A stretch of DNA of 64,000 nt from Sphingobacteriales bacterium 44-61 (GCA_001898405.1 MKTW01000009.1:186001-250000); one strand, 5' to 3'. Numbered from the stretch's first letter, positions 26,404 to 35,669 are shown. The notes: generated from the letters alone by a model not told the origin. A program made the numbers and translations.

Positions 26404-26511
26404 TCACTGCTTCGTGATTTTCTTGGTCTTCTTTCTGTGCGAATCCACAACGTAGAACGTTTTGTTATCACCTGCATCTTCCTTCACGACATCAGAACGA
26501 TTGAACTCCAT
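26404..26511 (-). CDS. candidate 35-aa basic protein
   Basis: ATG at 26511, TGA at 26404. The product has an acidic first half (MEFNRSDVVKEDAGDNK) and a basic second half (FYVVDSHRKKTKKITKQ). Codon use is protein-like, and a strong hairpin follows the stop on the same strand. It is divergent from rmuC, 69 bases apart. No homologue recognised. Confidence 0.4.
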   Translation of the reverse strand: MEFNRSDVVKEDAGDNKTFYVVDSHRKKTKKITKQ

Positions 26512-26580
26512 TTTCAAAAAAGGCAACCCTTATAAAATACCAGGTCAAAATCACCGTTTCAGATCTATAACCGTTATTTC

Positions 26581-28077
26581 ATGATACAATATCTTTTTGC
26601 CGGCTTTGCTATAGGCAGCGTCATTGCCTGGTTTATAGCTAAACTCAGCGTTAAAAATAAAAGTGTTCCTAAAGCCGAATTTGAAGCGCAGGTAACAAAG
26701 CTTAACCAACTGGCAACAGAACTCGGAATTGAAAAAGAAAGGTCCCGCGGCTTATCAATCAATCTTTCCGGTAAGGAGCAGGATTTAAAATCAGTGGCTG
26801 CAAAAAATACGGAGCTTACCGGTTTGCTGGCAAAAGCCAATGCCAACCTGGAAGCAATTAATCATTCCGGAAAAATGCAGGAAGAAGATAAAAAGCAGTT
26901 ACAGGCTGACCTGAAAATAAAAACTGGTGAAGTAAACCTTGCTATTGGACAGGTAGCGGATCTAAAAGCAAAGAATGAAGCGTTCCAGGAAAAACTACAA
27001 ACGCAGAAAGCAGAAATTGAAGAGTTGAAAAAGCAGTTCAATACTGAATTTGAGAATATTGCCAATAAGATCCTGGATGAAAAAACGGCGAAGTTTACAA
27101 AAGTGAATGAGGAATCGCTGACCACGATCTTGAAACCATTAGGCGAGAATCTCGACAACTTTAAAAAGAAAGTAGAAGAAGTGTATGAAAGGGAATCCAA
27201 AGAGCGTTTTTCACTTGGAAAAGAAGTTGAGAAACTCGTTTTGCTGAATCAAAAGATAAGTGAAGAGGCAACTAACCTTACGAATGCATTGAAAGGAAGC
27301 TCGAAAGTGCAGGGCGACTGGGGCCAAATGATCCTGGAGAATATCCTGGAAAAATCAGGCCTGGTAAAAGACCGTGAATATTTTGTTCAGGAGTTCCTGA
27401 AAGATGAAGACGGTCATTACTGGAAGAACGAGGATGGAAGCCGTATGCAACCGGACGTGATCATTGCTTATCCCGACAACCGGAAAGTGATCGTAGACTC
27501 AAAAGTATCGTTAACAGCGTATACCCGGTATGCATCAACAGATCAGGCAGATGAGCAGAAGAGATCCATTGAAGAGCATCTGAGATCCATCCGTAAACAT
27601 ATTGATGACCTGAGCCGGAAAAACTACCAGGACTTTGCACCGACTCTTGATTTTGTAATGATGTTTGTGCCGAATGAACCGGCCTACCTGCTTGCGTTGC
27701 AGCACGACCCGGAGATATGGCATTTTGCCTATAACAAAAGAATATTGCTGATAAGCCCGACCAACCTGATCGCTGCGTTGAAATTGCTGGTAGATCTTTG
27801 GAAGCGCGAATACCAGAACAGAAATGCACAGGAAATAGCCAAACGGGGTTCAATATTGTACGACAAGTTTGTTGGTTTTGTAGAAAATCTTACTGATATA
27901 GGCGTTAACCTGGGCAGGGCCCAGAAAAGTTATGATACTGCTCTGGGGCAATTGAAGGAAGGACAGGGCAATCTTATATGGCAGGCTGAAAAAATGAAAG
28001 AGTTGGGGGTAAAAGCGAAGAAAAGTTTGCCGGCATCTTTTTTAACAGGATCGCCGGGTGAGGAAATTGATGACTGA
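26581..28077 (+). CDS. rmuC: RmuC, DNA recombination protein
   Basis: 498 residues. N-terminal membrane helix (about 3-20), a long coiled coil (about 25-200, rich in Lys, Glu and Ala), then the RmuC nuclease-like domain (about 200-450) with GSSKVQGDWGQMILENILEKSGL, QPDVIIAYPDNRKVIVDSKVSLTAY and MMFVPNEPAYLLAL. RmuC limits inversion or rearrangement at repeats in E. coli and resembles PD-(D/E)xK nucleases: the D-x(n)-VDSK motif is visible. Monocistronic. Confidence 0.93.
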   Translation: MIQYLFAGFAIGSVIAWFIAKLSVKNKSVPKAEFEAQVTKLNQLATELGIEKERSRGLSINLSGKEQDLKSVAAKNTELTGLLAKANANLEAINHSGKMQEEDKKQLQADLKIKTGEVNLAIGQVADLKAKNEAFQEKLQTQKAEIEELKKQFNTEFENIANKILDEKTAKFTKVNEESLTTILKPLGENLDNFKKKVEEVYERESKERFSLGKEVEKLVLLNQKISEEATNLTNALKGSSKVQGDWGQMILENILEKSGLVKDREYFVQEFLKDEDGHYWKNEDGSRMQPDVIIAYPDNRKVIVDSKVSLTAYTRYASTDQADEQKRSIEEHLRSIRKHIDDLSRKNYQDFAPTLDFVMMFVPNEPAYLLALQHDPEIWHFAYNKRILLISPTNLIAALKLLVDLWKREYQNRNAQEIAKRGSILYDKFVGFVENLTDIGVNLGRAQKSYDTALGQLKEGQGNLIWQAEKMKELGVKAKKSLPASFLTGSPGEEIDD

Positions 28078-28082
28078 AATGG

Positions 28083-28307
28083 TTACCCTTTAGATTGCAC
28101 CGGATCATTACCATAACTGCTGCGCTCTCTGATTCTGCCGTTCCTTCCATGAACGATAAGTTCGCTTTTTTTGCTTTTGGCAATATTCTTTGCATAGGAG
28201 ATTGCTTCTGACTGTTTGGTCGTTATAACAGTAATTCGCTTGGCACCTTCGGCTTTTACTGCCCAGCCTCCTCCGAGAGGAACTACATGTTGGTTGTTGT
28301 TTGCCAT
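28083..28307 (-). CDS. DUF2188 domain protein
   Basis: 74 residues. HVVPLGGGWAVKAEGAKRIT followed by TKQSEAISYAKNIAKSKKSELIVHGRNGRIRERSSYGNDP is the DUF2188 pattern: a beta-strand start, helix, then hGRxGRIxxxxSYG. Function unknown. It starts 19 bases downstream of the HEPN gene on the same strand and ends 5 bases from the convergent rmuC. Confidence 0.85.
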   Translation of the reverse strand: MANNNQHVVPLGGGWAVKAEGAKRITVITTKQSEAISYAKNIAKSKKSELIVHGRNGRIRERSSYGNDPVQSKG

Positions 28308-28326
28308 ATTTTCTATTTAAAAATAA

Positions 28327-28773
28327 TTATAGTATCCCAGTGATTATAGCGCTTGCACTATTCAAGAAATCATTTGCCGTATGTCTTCTGATCGTATTAT
28401 TGATATATCTCATTTCTGGATTCCAGCCTTTTACTATTCCCCATTCTGCATTAAGGCATGTTTTAACGTTTACCTGCTTTCCTGAATAGCGCAATAAAAT
28501 GGGCAAATTATGATGCCGGATATCCCATAAGGACCGCATTGTTTGCCGAAGTATGGTTTTTCGTGTATCCTGATAGTATTTATTAAACTCCGACTTACTT
28601 TCGGGAAAACCCTTTGTAAATTCCATTATTTTACAAATACGGTACTTCAACGCCAACTCAACTCCGTACCCCGCCAAATAAATTGCTGCCGGATATCGCC
28701 GATTCTTCAGTAAAACTCTCGCATCTCCCAGCCGCCGGATAATTAAAGACTTTAAAGATGGTTTTGAAATCAT
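28327..28773 (-). CDS. HEPN domain protein
   Basis: 148 residues from ATG 28773. An ATG at 28800 is in frame, but the inner start is preceded by GGGAGGGGGAGT, a very strong Shine-Dalgarno, unusual in this genome. Predicted all-helical, with RRYPAAIYLAGYGVELALK as the first HEPN helix pair and RSLWDIRHHNLPILL near residues 84-98, which contains an R-x6-H spacing like the RNase motif of toxic HEPN proteins. HEPN proteins often act with a nucleotidyltransferase partner; here the neighbour is DUF2188 instead. The Shine-Dalgarno suggests recent acquisition (inference). Confidence 0.65.
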   Translation of the reverse strand: MISKPSLKSLIIRRLGDARVLLKNRRYPAAIYLAGYGVELALKYRICKIMEFTKGFPESKSEFNKYYQDTRKTILRQTMRSLWDIRHHNLPILLRYSGKQVNVKTCLNAEWGIVKGWNPEMRYINNTIRRHTANDFLNSASAIITGIL

Positions 28774-28918
28774 ACTCCCCCTCCCAATAGCAATCACCAA
28801 ATGTAAAAGCAGTTTATAACCGGGGAAAGGGAAAAGAACGTCCGGTAAATGTTTTTTTCACAGCGAGCTATTGTTTTTTAATCAAGCACAAAGCCTCCTA
28901 AACAATTCCGGGAAACCC

Positions 28919-28926
28919 TACCTTTG
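28919..28926 (+). promoter_or_regulatory. -7 promoter element of gcvT
   Basis: TACCTTTG matches the Bacteroidota -7 consensus TAnnTTTG, 17 bases upstream of the ATG. No clear -33 TTG at 19-21 bases upstream. Confidence 0.4.
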
Positions 28927-28943
28927 CGCTTCAAATTACCATA

Positions 28944-30029
28944 ATGAAAAAAACCCCCTTTACCGAGAAACACATCGCACTCGGAGCCAAAATGGCGGAA
29001 TTTGCCGGCTACAATATGCCTATCTCTTATTCCGGTATCAATGATGAACATGCTGCGGTCCGTAAAAATGCTGGTGTGTTCGATGTAAGTCACATGGGAG
29101 AATTTATTCTGAAAGGGGAGCACGCACTTGATCTGATTCAACGCGTGACCACTAACGATGCATCTAAACTTAAAGTTGGACAAGCCCAGTACAGCTCCCT
29201 GCCCAACGATAATGGTGGACTGGTAGATGATCTGCTCGTGTATTGTCTCGAAGAGAACAAGGTCTATATGCTGGTAGTAAACGCCTCCAATATCCAGAAA
29301 GATTGGAACTGGATCAGCCGCCACAATAACCGGAACGTGGAAATGCACAACATCTCAGATAAAACCGGTCTGCTGGCCATTCAGGGACCTAATGCCACTA
29401 CCATCCTGCAGCCGCTTACAGAGATTGACCTGATGAACATGAAATATTACACGTTTGCCAAGGGGAAATTTGCAGGGGTAGATAATGTACTAATCAGCGC
29501 AACTGGTTACACCGGTGCCGGAGGCGTGGAAATTTATTTTGAAGACAAAGACGATAATGCCAATAAGATCTGGAATGCCATTTTTGAAGCAGGCGCTGCA
29601 AGCGGCATCAAACCCGTTGGCCTTGGAGCCCGCGATACCCTGCGACTGGAAATGGGCTATTGCTTATATGGAAATGATATAGACGATACTACTTCCCCCC
29701 TCGAGGCAGGATTGAGCTGGATTACTAAATTCACCAAGGATTTTACCTCTAAGGAAGTATTCGCACAGCAAAAAGCTGAAGGCGTGGAGAGAAAACTCGT
29801 TGGGTTTGAAATGATCGATAAAGGCATACCCCGCCATGGATATGAGATCAAAGACTTCCGGGGTGATAGCATCGGCGTGGTAACATCCGGCACGCAATCG
29901 CCCAGCCTCGGCAAAGCCATCGGTATGGGATATGTCCGTACGGCTTCTGCGGCTATCGACACGGAGATTTACATTAAAGTACGGGATAAACTGCTGCTGG
30001 CAAAAGTCTCCAAAATACCTTTTGTATAA
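28944..30029 (+). CDS. gcvT: aminomethyltransferase, glycine cleavage T protein
   Basis: 361 residues, the normal length. Folate-dependent GCV_T domain and C-terminal barrel: [85 protein letters not shown] and [13 protein letters not shown]. Transfers the methylene group from the H-protein-bound intermediate to tetrahydrofolate, releasing ammonia. Stands alone here; gcvH and gcvP are not in the window. Followed by a repeat-rich spacer. Confidence 0.96.
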   Translation: MKKTPFTEKHIALGAKMAEFAGYNMPISYSGINDEHAAVRKNAGVFDVSHMGEFILKGEHALDLIQRVTTNDASKLKVGQAQYSSLPNDNGGLVDDLLVYCLEENKVYMLVVNASNIQKDWNWISRHNNRNVEMHNISDKTGLLAIQGPNATTILQPLTEIDLMNMKYYTFAKGKFAGVDNVLISATGYTGAGGVEIYFEDKDDNANKIWNAIFEAGAASGIKPVGLGARDTLRLEMGYCLYGNDIDDTTSPLEAGLSWITKFTKDFTSKEVFAQQKAEGVERKLVGFEMIDKGIPRHGYEIKDFRGDSIGVVTSGTQSPSLGKAIGMGYVRTASAAIDTEIYIKVRDKLLLAKVSKIPFV

Positions 30030-30057
30030 TCTGCGTTAATCTGGTGGGATTTTTGCT

Positions 30058-30108
30058 CTGGTAGCCTTGCGCCTACGCTGAAACTTCGGCGCAAGCGTAG
30101 GCTACCAG
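30058..30108. repeat. palindromic repeat with pseudoknot-capable arms
   Basis: Outer stem CTGGTAGCC (30058-30066) with GGCTACCAG (30100-30108). Inside, TTGCGCC (30067-30073) pairs with GGCGCAA (30088-30094) and TACGC (30074-30078) with GCGTA (30095-30099), in crossed order. The same core occurs at 47628-47659. Located 29 bases after gcvT. Confidence 0.7.
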
Positions 30109-30122
30109 GCCATTTTAGTTTA

Positions 30123-30187
30123 GACTGTCAAGAAACTTTAAAGGCTATCAAGAAATTTTAGTCTGAAGACTATCAAAAAGCTTTAGC
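30123..30187. repeat. three degenerate copies of CTATCAAGAAAYTTTA
   Basis: Copies begin near 30125 (CTGTCAAGAAACTTTA), 30145 (CTATCAAGAAATTTTA) and 30170 (CTATCAAAAAGCTTTA), spaced 20 and 25 bases, 65 bases upstream of the SRPBCC gene. Confidence 0.5.
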
Positions 30188-30251
30188 TAGGTGACCAATT
30201 AGAGTTCAACGAAACCAATCTTGAACTAAATTCACATCCTGTAAAACGATT

Positions 30252-30737
30252 ATGCCCACCATTCATCTCACCACTTTTATCGCTGCTCCCGCAGACCGGG
30301 TGTTCGACCTTGCTCGCAGTATTGACCTGCACAAGCAATCCATGACCAAACACAAGGAAGAAGCTGTAGCCGGTGTTCGCTTTGGACTGATCGAAAAAGA
30401 CGAGACCGTAACCTGGAAAGCCCGCCACTTATTCAAAAACAGGATCCTCAAAACCCGTATCACCGCCATGAAAAAGCCGGAAATGTTCACCGACGAACAG
30501 GCTGAAGGCGATTTCAAACTCCTCAAACACGAGCACCACTTCAAACCTTGCGACAATGGTACTATCATGATCGATATCATCGATTTTGAAGCACCTTATG
30601 GCACGATAGGTAAGACCTTCAATAAACTATACCTTACCAAATATCTCCGCCGGCTGATCGAACACCGTAACGGGGTGATCAAAGAATTTGCCGAAGGGAG
30701 TAAGTGGAAAGGGCTACTTAAAGTAAGTACCGACTGA
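30252..30737 (+). CDS. SRPBCC family protein
   Basis: 161 residues. START-like fold: MPTIHLTTFIAAPADRVFDL is the typical first strand and helix (family pattern xxxxIxAPxExVFDLxxxxDLH), with C-terminal helix LYLTKYLRRLIEHRNGVIKEFAEGSKW. Often annotated as a cell division or ligand-binding protein without good evidence. The ligand is unknown. Not similar enough to the SRPBCC at 25881 to be a recent duplicate. Confidence 0.75.
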   Translation: MPTIHLTTFIAAPADRVFDLARSIDLHKQSMTKHKEEAVAGVRFGLIEKDETVTWKARHLFKNRILKTRITAMKKPEMFTDEQAEGDFKLLKHEHHFKPCDNGTIMIDIIDFEAPYGTIGKTFNKLYLTKYLRRLIEHRNGVIKEFAEGSKWKGLLKVSTD

Positions 30738-30780
30738 ATGCTCGATGGCTGATGATCGAATGGCCGATGGCCGGAGCATT
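30737..30780. repeat. GGCCGATGG-type intergenic repeat
   Basis: Flanked by AATGCTC (30737-30743) and GAGCATT (30774-30780), enclosing GATGGCTGATGATCGAATGG and CCGATGGCC. It begins at the stop codon of the SRPBCC gene and shares ATGGCCGATGG with the elements at 17470 and 35670. Confidence 0.55.
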
Positions 30781-30952
30781 GCTGTTGTTGCATTCTTCTG
30801 CTATCAGAATGAATAACTACTGGCTTCTACTTGCGTGTCACTTGGCCAACGAACATCAGCCAACGATCATTCGGTCAAGGAGCACTCGGTCAACGTCCAA
30901 CGAACCCTTACCAACTCTCTCACCGATTTCCCGTACCTTCGCCGCCTGAATT

Positions 30953-31678
30953 ATGAGCAGCAAGCCTACTTTAAACACCTCCATTTCACCCGCCCTGTTA
31001 CATTTATACGATCTGAGTAATAGCGTGGTGGTGATAATCGATGTTTTCCGCGCCACTTCCACCATTGCTTCAGCCCTTTATAACGGTGCCAAATGTGTAA
31101 TCCCTGTTGATTCAGTGCCTAAAGCCATTGAGATCAGCCGGAATATTGATGGTATTGCTGCTGGTGAAAGGGACGGACAGATCGCCGAAGGCCTTTCGCA
31201 TGGCAACTCCCCACTGGAATATGGCCGCGACTTCATTGGCGGTAAAACCCTGGTGCTTACCACCACCAATGGCACCCGCTTGCTGCAAATGGCCCTGGAA
31301 AGAGGGGCAGATACTATCATTTCAGGTTCTTTCCCTAATCTCTCTTCCGTATGCGAATTTCTTCTGAGAGAAAATAAAAATGTAGTACTGGGCTGCGCTG
31401 GTTGGAAAGACCGCTTCAACCTGGAAGATACCTTGTTCGCGGGTGCCGTGATCAGCCGGATCAAAAAGCATTTTGAAATTAATTGTGACAGCTCACTCAT
31501 GGCTGAAACAATGTATACCAAGCACAAAAATAACCTCCTGGGCTTTGCTCCAAAACTCACCCATTACCATCGCCTGGTGGAAAGATTTGGATTGATTGAG
31601 GATATTAAATTCTGCCTCACAGAAGATGTGGCCAACGTATTACCGGTTTACAGAGAAGGAAGATTGGTTATTGGATAA
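30953..31678 (+). CDS. comB: 2-phosphosulfolactate phosphatase
   Basis: 241 residues, the usual length of ComB. Visible motifs: VVIIDVFRATSTIASALYNGA near the N-terminus (catalytic Asp region), AAGERDGQIAEGLSHGNSPLEY, LVLTTTNGTRLL, VVLGCAGWKDRFNLEDTLFAG. The family hydrolyses 2-phosphosulfolactate to sulfolactate; in methanogens this feeds coenzyme M synthesis, which Bacteroidota lack. In this organism it may belong to sulfonate metabolism, but neighbours give no support. Confidence 0.9.
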   Translation: MSSKPTLNTSISPALLHLYDLSNSVVVIIDVFRATSTIASALYNGAKCVIPVDSVPKAIEISRNIDGIAAGERDGQIAEGLSHGNSPLEYGRDFIGGKTLVLTTTNGTRLLQMALERGADTIISGSFPNLSSVCEFLLRENKNVVLGCAGWKDRFNLEDTLFAGAVISRIKKHFEINCDSSLMAETMYTKHKNNLLGFAPKLTHYHRLVERFGLIEDIKFCLTEDVANVLPVYREGRLVIG

Positions 31679-31795
31679 TTTTCTTAATGTGAAGAGCAAA
31701 ACCGTGTAAGGTACTGAATTTTTCCCTCACTTTCCGGGCTAAAAATTTATTTATTATTTATACCATTTTACAAGGAAATCCGCTTCACATTCCTT

Positions 31796-31803
31796 TAGAT
31801 TTG
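31796..31803 (+). promoter_or_regulatory. possible -7 element upstream of the helicase gene
   Basis: TAGATTTG matches TAnnTTTG, 90 bases before the ATG at 31893. No good -33 element is seen at the expected distance. Confidence 0.3.
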
Positions 31804-31892
31804 CCGATTGCCCTCACCTGAAAAACTGGGCAATAGCAATACAGTCGTCACTTTGAACGATGTCTTGCTTATTGTTAACCGGAAATTGAACT

Positions 31893-34800
31893 ATGGCGTT
31901 ACCACATTTGCTGAAATACGTTTACACCCATGGAACAGATGAAGTGATCCGTCGCGGAAAAAAAATACATGCAATCGGATTTGTAGAACTGATAGAATAT
32001 GATGATCTGTTTGGCTCGGCGGTGTTTCGTGTGAAAGATGATAGCTACTCTACTTTCTATAAAGTATACATTCAAAAATTCAAAGACCCTAAAGGCCTTT
32101 CACTCCGTTGCAGTTGCCCTTACAATATCGGAGATATCTGCCGGCATGAAACGGCCGCTCTCTTCCAATTGCAGGAGATGATCGATAAAGGACATCTGCA
32201 AACCGAAGAAGTGGAATATGATCAACGCCATACAGTGGCCAAGATGAAAACGATCGATCTTAAGACCATCCGTTTATTATCATCCCCCACCACTTTTGCC
32301 GACGCAGAAAAATACCTGCGCACACAAAAAGCTTCCATCGAACAAGCCGAAAATGAAACCGTAAAAGCTTCCGTACCTCTTGATGGACAGGTATACAAAG
32401 TGCTGATCCGAAAAAACGAAGAAAGAAATTTTGATACCAGTTGCGATTACCAGGACACAGAGCATCCGCTCTGTTTACCTAAAGTGATCGTGTTCCTGCA
32501 ATTGCTGAATGCTTATGGTGCCAACTATTTCGATAGCATCCGCAACTGGGATAAAGAAAAAAACAAATTGCTGGAAGTATATGGCTACTCTTTGGCAGAC
32601 GATCTGAAAGGCAAATTCGAATTCGTATATAAAGATGGAAAGCCTTTTCTCCGCGTCCTTGATACCAGCATTAAAAGAGTTGCTCCTGTGGCTATTCCTG
32701 CCAAGCCGGTATTGCTGCCACAAAAGGAAAAAGAAATACTACAGCCGGAAGTAATAGAGGAAGAAGAAGCACCCAGGCCCACACAACGCCTTGGTGCTGT
32801 TTTCAACTTCAACAAAAAAACCTATCCCTACTTTACTATTGATGCAGTGATCGGCGAATCGAATGAAGCCGGTGACGGCTTTGCAGGGAAAGTAGAAAAA
32901 CCGGATATCAGCCGCTATATTGATACGGATAAATTATCGGATGATGATAAACAGGTATTGACCCTGCTTCGCAAGCTACAAGAGGCCGAGATCAATAAAT
33001 ATATCAGCCGTAATTCACCTTTCTCAGGTATCTGGGAAAATATTATTCACCAGGAAGATGATGACCTGCCAGGTGAAACCAAAGAATTGATGGCAGAGTA
33101 TCTTTTTCCTCGTTTGAAAAAACTTTGCTCTGAACAGGGAGAGAACACCCTGTTCTTCCTGCTCGCAGAGGGGAAGCCGTTCAAAACAGCTAACCTTGAA
33201 CCCCTGCAGGTGTCAACAGAAGATGCAAAGCCCCGTTTCATCGTAAAGAAAAATTCGCATTATTCCATTCAATGCCGTGTACAGGCCGGCAGCATGGAAT
33301 ACGACCTGGGTGAAAATGAAAGCAACAGCCCTTTGTTCTTTTTATACAACCACCAGTTATTCCTCTGGAAAAACAATGAAGTGGTGCACCTGGCTGAAAA
33401 ATTTTTGCCTTCCGGCAAAATGAGTGTTTCTGAAGATGAATGGAGCAAAACCCTTCAGCAGTTCTTATTGCCATTGGCAAAAGAACATAAAGTTGATTTT
33501 GATAAAGCGCTGGTGAAAGAAGTAAAAGATGGAGATCCGGAAGTAAAGCTCTTCCTGGTCGAAAAAGGCGAATACCTCGTATTCCAACCTTCTTTCGCCT
33601 ATAAAGGATATGAAACAAAGGCAAAGGACCGCGATGAGATCGTGGTGCCACAAGGTGATAAGTTACTGATCGTTCACCGCAACCGCGAAGCAGAAGGCGC
33701 TTTCATAGCCAAACTGCAAAACCTGCATTCCAATTTCATCGTGAATGAAGAAAATGGGTCACTTGCATTGAAAGGAACAGATGTGTTAAAGAATAACTGG
33801 TTTTTCCTGTTCGTGGATGCGATGAAGGAAATGAAAACACCGGTATTCGGCTTTGAAGCGTTAAAGAATTTCCGGTTCAACACAGCAAAGCCGCAGACCA
33901 AGATCTTTATCAGCAGCAACACGGATTGGTTTGATGCGAAAGTGGACATCGTGTTTGGCGATCAGAAAGTGACCGTAGCAGAAGTAAAACGGGCGTTGGC
34001 GAATAAACAGCAATTTGTTCAGCTTAATGACGGCACGCTTGGTATCCTCCCTGAAGAATGGTTGAAAAAATATTCACTGCTCTTCCGTGTTGGCGAAGGA
34101 AGCTCCAACAACCTGAAACTTTCCCGCTATCACCTCAGCGTGGTAGATGAATTATATGAAACACGCGATGAAGAGGAACTGGTGGTGCAACTGGAAGAGA
34201 AATATGAAAACCTCCGCCAGTTTAACCAGATCCAGGAAGTGGCGCCTCCATTTCATCTGAAAATGATCCTGCGTCCTTACCAGGTAGCAGGTTTTCAATG
34301 GCTGAATTACCTGCGTGAAATTAAATGGGGAGGCATTCTTGCAGATGATATGGGTTTGGGTAAAACTGTACAGGCCCTTTCCTTTCTGGAACATTGCCGC
34401 AGTGAACAGGGGAAGATCAAAGCGCTGGTGGTTTGCCCCACCACATTGATCTATAACTGGGAAAGTGAGATCAGGAAATTCACACCCAAGCTTACTTACC
34501 GTATTCACCATGGCGCTACACGCACGCGCACACGTGAAGAGATCCTCGATCACGATGTGACCATTACTACCTATGGCACGCTGCGCAGTGATATCAAACT
34601 ACTGATGAGCGTGGCATTTGACTATGTGATACTGGATGAAAGCCAGGCCATCAAAAACCCGTCCAGCAAAGTGACCAAAGCGGCTTGCCTGCTGAATGCA
34701 AAGCACCGACTTTGCATGAGCGGTACGCCTTTGCAGAATAATACCTTCGATATTTTTGCTCAAATGCATTTCCTGAATCCCGGCATGTTGGGCACAATGG

Positions 34801-35657
34801 AGTTTTTCCGCCAGGAATTTGCCATACCGATTGACAAGTTTGGCGAACAGGACCGCAAAGAGCACCTGAAAAAGATCCTGTATCCTTTTATATTGAGAAG
34901 AACAAAGGAACAGGTGGCCAAAGACCTTCCTGAGAAACAGGAAATGATCCTCTGGTGCGAAATGGAAGATGAACAACGCAAGATCTATGATGCCTACCGC
35001 AACGATTTTCGTGATCGCATCCTCGGTACTATACAGGAGCAGGGTATACAGCGTTCACAACTAACCATCCTGCAAGGCCTGATGAAGCTTCGTCAGATTT
35101 GTGACTCACCTGCTATCTTAAATGAAGAAGAGAAGTTTGATAACCACTCTATCAAACTCGAAGAGCTGGGCCGCGAGATCACGGAAAACATCAGTAACCA
35201 CAAAGCATTGGTATTTTCCCAGTTCCTGGGTATGCTGGCGCTGATCAAAGCCAAGCTGGATGAATTGGGCGTGAAGTATGAATATTTCGACGGAAGCACT
35301 TCTGCACCGGACAGGGAAAAAGCTATCCAAAGCTTCCAGAATGACGAAAGCGTGAGGGTGTTCCTGATCTCCCTGAAAGCGGGTGGTGTGGGTTTGAACC
35401 TGACCGCCGCGGATTATGTATACATCGTAGACCCCTGGTGGAACCCTGCCGTGGAGCAACAAGCAATTGACCGGACCCACCGGATCGGGCAAACGAAAAA
35501 CATCTTTGCTTACCGCATGATCTGCCGCGATACAATTGAAGATAAGATTTTGCAACTGCAGGATAAGAAACGCGCACTGGCAAAAGACCTGATCGCAGAT
35601 GACGCCTCATTTGTGAAGAGCCTGAGCAAGGAAGATGTAGAGTACTTGTTCAGTTAA
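31893..35657 (+). CDS. SWIM-zinc-finger SNF2 family helicase
   Basis: 1254 residues. SWIM zinc finger at about 66-92 (LRCSCPYNIGDICRHETAAL, CxC...CxH). Long middle region without recognised motif (about 150-760). SNF2 ATPase from about 790: motif I ILADDMGLGKTVQAL, motif II DESQAIKNPSSK (DEAH box variant DESQ), motif III MSGTPLQNN, and C-terminal helicase with LVFSQFLGML, GGVGLNLTAADYVYIVDPWWNPAVEQQAIDR and HRIGQTK. Such proteins are dsDNA translocases that probably remodel protein-DNA complexes. Monocistronic. Confidence 0.9.
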   Translation: MALPHLLKYVYTHGTDEVIRRGKKIHAIGFVELIEYDDLFGSAVFRVKDDSYSTFYKVYIQKFKDPKGLSLRCSCPYNIGDICRHETAALFQLQEMIDKGHLQTEEVEYDQRHTVAKMKTIDLKTIRLLSSPTTFADAEKYLRTQKASIEQAENETVKASVPLDGQVYKVLIRKNEERNFDTSCDYQDTEHPLCLPKVIVFLQLLNAYGANYFDSIRNWDKEKNKLLEVYGYSLADDLKGKFEFVYKDGKPFLRVLDTSIKRVAPVAIPAKPVLLPQKEKEILQPEVIEEEEAPRPTQRLGAVFNFNKKTYPYFTIDAVIGESNEAGDGFAGKVEKPDISRYIDTDKLSDDDKQVLTLLRKLQEAEINKYISRNSPFSGIWENIIHQEDDDLPGETKELMAEYLFPRLKKLCSEQGENTLFFLLAEGKPFKTANLEPLQVSTEDAKPRFIVKKNSHYSIQCRVQAGSMEYDLGENESNSPLFFLYNHQLFLWKNNEVVHLAEKFLPSGKMSVSEDEWSKTLQQFLLPLAKEHKVDFDKALVKEVKDGDPEVKLFLVEKGEYLVFQPSFAYKGYETKAKDRDEIVVPQGDKLLIVHRNREAEGAFIAKLQNLHSNFIVNEENGSLALKGTDVLKNNWFFLFVDAMKEMKTPVFGFEALKNFRFNTAKPQTKIFISSNTDWFDAKVDIVFGDQKVTVAEVKRALANKQQFVQLNDGTLGILPEEWLKKYSLLFRVGEGSSNNLKLSRYHLSVVDELYETRDEEELVVQLEEKYENLRQFNQIQEVAPPFHLKMILRPYQVAGFQWLNYLREIKWGGILADDMGLGKTVQALSFLEHCRSEQGKIKALVVCPTTLIYNWESEIRKFTPKLTYRIHHGATRTRTREEILDHDVTITTYGTLRSDIKLLMSVAFDYVILDESQAIKNPSSKVTKAACLLNAKHRLCMSGTPLQNNTFDIFAQMHFLNPGMLGTMEFFRQEFAIPIDKFGEQDRKEHLKKILYPFILRRTKEQVAKDLPEKQEMILWCEMEDEQRKIYDAYRNDFRDRILGTIQEQGIQRSQLTILQGLMKLRQICDSPAILNEEEKFDNHSIKLEELGREITENISNHKALVFSQFLGMLALIKAKLDELGVKYEYFDGSTSAPDREKAIQSFQNDESVRVFLISLKAGGVGLNLTAADYVYIVDPWWNPAVEQQAIDRTHRIGQTKNIFAYRMICRDTIEDKILQLQDKKRALAKDLIADDASFVKSLSKEDVEYLFS

Positions 35658-35669
35658 TAATATAAGAGT

